A DNA stretch of 64,000 nucleotides from Planifilum sp021793745 (lineage in GTDB: Bacteria; Bacillota; Bacilli; Thermoactinomycetales; DSM-44946), in the NCBI GenBank assembly GCA_937983105.1, contig CALKAM010000045.1:3604-67603 (forward strand). The letters are read 5' to 3'. Below the pieces are notes generated by a model. That model searched no databases. It was not told where the DNA came from and worked only from the letters and a program-made list of their open reading frames with translations. Both the position numbers and the translations under genes were made by a program. Position 1 is the stretch's first letter, and each line of letters opens with the position of its first letter. Positions 60,172 to 64,000 of this stretch are shown here, piece after piece.

Positions 60172-61467
60172 TTATGCCGCATTTTTACTGTTGGATACAA
60201 GTAGGTCGATCGCCTTGCGCGTAAGCAGTTGATTTTTAATGCCTTCCAGGCCGTCCCGCTCCTCCAGGAGACGCCGCACCTCATCCTTGGGGCGATTCAA
60301 CTGTTCCGCCAGCTTTTCCAGCTCTTCGTCGATCTCCTCATCCGTCACTTCCAGCTTCTCTTCCTTGGCGATCGCCTCCAGGACCAGGTTGGCCCGCACC
60401 TTTTTCTCCGCCTCTTCGCGGAATTCGTCGCGCAGTTCCTTGTCATCCTTTCCGGAAAACTGCTTGTACATCTCGAGATTCATCCCCTGGAACCGGAGAT
60501 GCTGCTCAAAATGCTCCAGCATGTGATCGATCTCGTGCTCGATCATGACCGGAGGCAGATCGATCTCCGCGTTGGCCGCAGCCATTTCCACCAATTGATT
60601 GCGGCGGTATTCCTCTTCTTCCTGTTTGGCCTTCTCCTCCAGTTTATTCTGGATGTCGGCCTTCAGTTCTTCCAGGGTGTCGAATTCGTCGCTGACGTCC
60701 TGGGCGAATTCATCATTCAGCTCCGGCAGGCGAAGCCGCTTGATTTCGTGCAGCTTGATCCGGAAGGAGGCCTCTTTCCCGGCCAACTCCTCCGCATGGT
60801 AATCCTCGGGGAAGGTGACGTTGATCGTCTTCTCTTCCCCGGGCTTCATGCCGATCAATTGGTCTTCGAAACCGGGAATCATGCGGCCCGAACCGACCTC
60901 CAGGGAAAAACCGTCAGCTTTGCCGCCTTCAAAGGGCTCACCATCGATGGAACCTTCAAAGTCGATGATCACCCGGTCCCCCTTCTCCACGGCGCCCTCT
61001 TCAACGGCCTCCAGTTGACCCTGGCGCTGCCGCATCGCCTCCAGCTCGGCGTCCACATCTTCCGGTTTTACCTCAAAGTCCTTTTTCGGCACTTCCAAAC
61101 CCTTGTATTCACCCAACTTCACTTCCGGCTTCACCGTCACCGTCGCCTTGAAGATCAGGGGCTTCCCCTTCTCCATCTGCTCAATGTCGATTTCCGGCCG
61201 GTCGACGGGTTCAATCGCCGTTTCCTTCACGGCCGATGCGTAAGCTTCCGGAAGCAAAATATCCAGGGCATCCTCATACAGGGCTTCGACGCCAAAGCGC
61301 CGTTCGAAGATGGCACGGGGAACCTTTCCCTTGCGGAAACCCGGCACGGTCACCTTTTTGACGACCTTGCGAAAGGCCTGGTTCAGGGCCTTCTCCACCG
61401 TTTCCTCGTCCACTTCAACCGTCAGGACACCCTGGTTGTTTTCTGTCTTTTCCCAGCTAGCTTTCAT
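60172..61467 (-). CDS. tig: Trigger factor
   Basis: Ribosome-bound chaperone, 431 residues: N-terminal ribosome-binding domain with the signature FRKGKVPRAIFERRFG (residues about 44-59), a central peptidyl-prolyl isomerase domain (EKGDRVIIDFEGSIDGEPFEGG) and a helical C-terminal domain. Upstream of clpP-clpX as in many bacteria. Confidence 0.97.
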   Translation of the reverse strand: MKASWEKTENNQGVLTVEVDEETVEKALNQAFRKVVKKVTVPGFRKGKVPRAIFERRFGVEALYEDALDILLPEAYASAVKETAIEPVDRPEIDIEQMEKGKPLIFKATVTVKPEVKLGEYKGLEVPKKDFEVKPEDVDAELEAMRQRQGQLEAVEEGAVEKGDRVIIDFEGSIDGEPFEGGKADGFSLEVGSGRMIPGFEDQLIGMKPGEEKTINVTFPEDYHAEELAGKEASFRIKLHEIKRLRLPELNDEFAQDVSDEFDTLEELKADIQNKLEEKAKQEEEEYRRNQLVEMAAANAEIDLPPVMIEHEIDHMLEHFEQHLRFQGMNLEMYKQFSGKDDKELRDEFREEAEKKVRANLVLEAIAKEEKLEVTDEEIDEELEKLAEQLNRPKDEVRRLLEERDGLEGIKNQLLTRKAIDLLVSNSKNAA

Positions 61468-61693
61468 GAGGTTGTTTCCCTCCTACCCGAACTCTCTTCA
61501 AAACCCAAGCGATGAAACCCTCACTACATTATAAGCAAATCGCCGATGCTGATCAACGATTTTCCCTGAAAGATAAAAACCTCCCGGGAGGGGCCGTTCC
61601 GCCAGAAACAAATCCGAAGCGGGAGGAAAAGCGTCAGACACGCCCGAGGCGGTTCAAGCCGGTTCGTAGAATCGACCGTACATGGAAGATGAA

Positions 61694-61735
61694 GAAGAAC
61701 CCAAGGCGGACGGTCCCTTGGGTTCTTCTTTATTT
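61694..61735. terminator. Terminator after the VWA lipoprotein gene
   Basis: Twelve-base arms AAGAACCCAAGG and CCTTGGGTTCTT with a 10-base loop and T-rich flanks; the minus-strand side serves the lipoprotein gene ending at 61760. Confidence 0.8.
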
Positions 61736-61759
61736 TTAAATGTCGGTTCTTCGATCTTA

Positions 61760-63094
61760 TCAATAGAGCTTATCCTGCTCTTCATCGCGCTTGTCCGTCA
61801 CGTGATCCTGGACTTTATCCCTTTCATCCCAAACCTGTTGCTTAAGTTCACTCTCTATATACATACGATAGTCTCGAAGGTATCCGGCCCGCTCTCTATA
61901 CTTCTCCTTTACATGGTTATATAGCAGTGAAAATTCAAAACCCCTCTCATCTTCCAGGTATTCGGCCATATGATCAAAACGCCGTTCTTCCCGATCAGCC
62001 ACTTCTTTAAACTCTGAATACATCCGGTCTATCTGATTGGTTTTTTGAGAGGCGATATCTTGGGCATTATTATAATGTTCCCTGGCCCACTCTGACCAGG
62101 CATTGTACAGCCGCCGCCGTTCTTCCTCGAAGTACTTGTCCAGTTCCACCTTCGAGTCCACGGAACTGTATTCACCACCGCCGGCGTTGGCAACGGCCTT
62201 CAACTGCTTTTGGCCTTCATCATCCAGATCAAAGCCGATGATGTTGACCACGGCTTTTATGTCCGAACGGTTGAGCTCTTTCGCCGCTTTCACCGGATCC
62301 CCGCCACAGGTTTCAATGCCATCGCTCACCACATAGACGATATTTTCAGCGTTCTTCTGGCTGGACAGTTTCTTTTGGGCGTATTTCAGACTGTCGGCCA
62401 GGGGCGTGTAGCCGACGGGTTTAAACTTGTCCAGGGCCCGGTTAAATTTGCTTTCGTCGTAGGCCCCCAGCGGAAACACTTCCTCGATCCCTTTACAGGA
62501 TACGGCCTTGTCCTTGCTCTGATTGCTCCCTTTATGCCCGTATGCCACCAGGGATACATTGGCGCCTGCGGGCATCTGATCGGCAAATTCCTTCACCGCA
62601 TTCTTTGCCAGATCCATCTTCATACCGCCGTCGACTTTCCCGGCCATGGAGCCGCTGGAATCCACCAAAATCATGATGTTGACCGATTTTTGCTCCGGCA
62701 GCTTCAAACTTTTCAATCCGCCCGGACCCGGGGAAACATCGATATTGGACGGATCAAACGTCTCGAAGAACTCGAAGTACGGCGTGTAGTCCTCCGCGGC
62801 GAGCTCATAGAACTTCTTCAGAATTTGGCTCCCGGTGGCATCCTTCGGAATGCGGTCCAATTCCTCTTTCACTTTCGCCCAGTCATATTTATCCCCGGCA
62901 TATTTGCCTGCAGGTGGAAGATCCACGCCCTTCAAGGCCTCGGGAATGATCCTCTCCTTCTCGGCTTCCTCCTTTTTAGCCTGTTCAGCCTGCTGCGCTT
63001 CTGAAGAGGATTTGGAAAAAGGGATTTCGAAAGGGATGCAACCGCCCGCAATAATTAGCCCAACGATCATCAAGCTTGAGAGCAGCCTTCTCAT
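61760..63094 (-). CDS. VWA domain lipoprotein
   Basis: A 444-residue lipoprotein with signal peptide and lipobox ending at C19 (LIIAGGC). After a charged linker comes a von Willebrand factor A domain with the MIDAS motif DSSGSM at 145-150 and the further TPLADSL and VSDGIETCGG positions, so metal-dependent ligand binding is likely. The last 130 residues are highly charged and helical (coiled-coil-like) and have no known family. It follows a second lipoprotein gene by 14 bases. The role is unknown; wall- or envelope-associated binding is inference. Confidence 0.85.
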   Translation of the reverse strand: MRRLLSSLMIVGLIIAGGCIPFEIPFSKSSSEAQQAEQAKKEEAEKERIIPEALKGVDLPPAGKYAGDKYDWAKVKEELDRIPKDATGSQILKKFYELAAEDYTPYFEFFETFDPSNIDVSPGPGGLKSLKLPEQKSVNIMILVDSSGSMAGKVDGGMKMDLAKNAVKEFADQMPAGANVSLVAYGHKGSNQSKDKAVSCKGIEEVFPLGAYDESKFNRALDKFKPVGYTPLADSLKYAQKKLSSQKNAENIVYVVSDGIETCGGDPVKAAKELNRSDIKAVVNIIGFDLDDEGQKQLKAVANAGGGEYSSVDSKVELDKYFEEERRRLYNAWSEWAREHYNNAQDIASQKTNQIDRMYSEFKEVADREERRFDHMAEYLEDERGFEFSLLYNHVKEKYRERAGYLRDYRMYIESELKQQVWDERDKVQDHVTDKRDEEQDKLY

Positions 63095-63108
63095 TGGTCA
63101 TCCCCCAA

Positions 63109-63627
63109 CTATTTGAGTTTCACCTTTTCCCCGGATGTATCTTCCACGATGAACTTTTTCCCATCCAGCTCGCCCTTCTCCACCTTGGCCCAATCGCGCG
63201 GCGGCGCATCCCGTCCGATGTCCTTCTCCCAGGCAACGATGATCTTCACCACATCATCACTGATCACTTGCATTTTTCGGATGACAATGTCTTGATGCTC
63301 GTAGTCACTGGAAGCCTGGATATATAACACATCTTCATGGTCCCAATCTTGATTGCCAAACCCTGCAGGATGCTTGTCCTTTGTATAGACCCAAATCCCG
63401 CCCGTCTGTTCGACGGCGGGTGCTCCGCCGATCCAATTGATGCGTTGGAACTCAATTTCCTTGAAAGACTCGTTGGGTTCAATCGCTTCCGCAGCTTCTT
63501 CCGAGCTCTCTTCGCTGGCCTTTTCTTCTCCCTGCTGTTTCCCCAGCACCACTTTTTCAATCATGCCGCAACCAGTACTCATAAGAACAAAAGATAAGGC
63601 AAATAAAAGTATTAAAAAACGTTTCAA
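63109..63627 (-). CDS. Hypothetical lipoprotein
   Basis: A 172-residue secreted lipoprotein: hydrophobic signal, lipobox MSTGC with C20, an acidic linker (EEKASEESSEEAAEA), then a compact beta-rich domain (FQRINWIGGAPAVEQTGGIWVYTKD...). I do not recognise the family. The start is taken as the TTG at 63627, since AGGGGGTG lies at normal distance; a GTG at 63636 would sit directly on that site. It is first of a two-gene unit with the VWA lipoprotein, so the two may act together. Confidence 0.75.
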   Translation of the reverse strand: MKRFLILLFALSFVLMSTGCGMIEKVVLGKQQGEEKASEESSEEAAEAIEPNESFKEIEFQRINWIGGAPAVEQTGGIWVYTKDKHPAGFGNQDWDHEDVLYIQASSDYEHQDIVIRKMQVISDDVVKIIVAWEKDIGRDAPPRDWAKVEKGELDGKKFIVEDTSGEKVKLK

Positions 63628-63920
63628 ACTGAACACCCCCTGTACGGTCTTTCGATAAAAGCATCATTATTTTACCATCTTTTATAACCCAAGTCACCCT
63701 ATCCGGAAAGGAAACGCGAACGATCGCTGTTCCAGAGCCGACCCGTCCGGGCTTCATCGGTCGGATCCATCGACGGATGTTTCGTCAATTCAAAAGGGGC
63801 CGCAAATCGAACAGAGCTCGGGCTGGCGCCGCCCGAGTATTGGACATGAAAAAAAGAAAAAAGGGCGACGCGTCGCCCAAGAAAAGTGAAGCAAAATCGG
63901 TGGGTGGTTGATTCAGGGTA
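63628..63920. other. Intergenic stretch upstream of the lipoprotein pair
   Basis: Nothing convincing apart from the tRNA terminator; a 66-codon minus-strand frame here looks like chance. Confidence 0.45.
63849..63880 (-). terminator. Terminator downstream of tRNA-Arg
   Basis: GGGCGACGCGTCGCCC is a perfect 16-base palindrome followed on the minus strand by T-rich sequence (TTTTTTCTTTTTTT). It ends transcription that passes through the tRNA. Confidence 0.8.
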
Positions 63921-63997
<77 letters not shown>

Positions 63998-64000
63998 AAA

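Overview
The window is about 64 kb of bacterial chromosome, roughly 55-60 % G+C by eye, almost entirely housekeeping and sporulation genes in a Bacillales-type order. Markers are spo0B-obg, rplU-prp-rpmA, spoIVFA/spoIVFB, minCD, radC-maf-spoIIB, folC-valS with a T-box leader, spoVID-ysxE, the hem operon, engB-lonA-lonB-clpX and clpP-tig. Family content and G+C suggest a thermophilic spore-former of the Thermoactinomycetaceae type (Planifilum/Polycladomyces-like). That placement is inference; no 16S gene is present. Most genes lie on the minus strand.

Layout. 1-5.3 kb: a GNAT acetyltransferase, ilvE behind a ykkC-class riboswitch, and the operon pheB-thrC-thrB-pheA. 5.4-8.6 kb: an Asp23-family gene, a YdbC-like gene, a low-molecular-weight tyrosine phosphatase and a fructosamine-kinase-like gene. 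8.6-11.9 kb: rplU-prp-rpmA and spo0B-obg. 12.1-13.4 kb: a rhodanese/metallo-beta-lactamase sulfur gene behind a CsoR/CstR-like palindrome. 13.4-22.7 kb: spoIVFB, spoIVFA, minD, minC, radC, maf, spoIIB, pilO, pilN, pilM and a prepilin peptidase, with no mreBCD between radC and minC and no pilB/pilC/pilin. 23.1-25.1 kb: an A+T-richer two-gene island. 25.3-31.9 kb: rraA-like, murC, folC, valS, T-box and a 50-residue membrane ORF. 32.2-37.0 kb: ysxE, spoVID, a second GNAT and hemL. 37.1-44.6 kb: ahbA-ahbB fusion, hemB, cobA-hemD fusion, hemC, a precorrin-2 dehydrogenase, hemX and hemA, read in the order hemA to ahbAB. 44.8-47.4 kb: an ABC importer on the plus strand. 47.6-50.1 kb: a two-component pair. 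50.3-51.7 kb: an EamA transporter and a small membrane protein. 51.8-61.5 kb: ddl, engB, lonA, lonB, clpX, clpP, tig. 61.7-63.7 kb: two lipoprotein genes. A tRNA-Arg(UCU) closes the window.

The most unusual locus is the island at 23,161-25,046. The larger gene encodes a membrane protein with a Cas4/RecB-like four-cysteine pattern. Its C-terminal tail shares a short motif (10 of 19 positions identical) with the N-terminus of the 124-residue protein encoded just upstream. This resembles the logic of paired signalling or effector modules in bacterial conflict systems, but neither gene matches a system I can name. Other regulatory signals worth a look are the ilvE ykkC-class aptamer (probably ppGpp type), the CstR-like operator before the persulfide-type gene, a LexA-type box before maf-radC, and a shared palindrome before the divergent ydbC-like and phosphatase genes.
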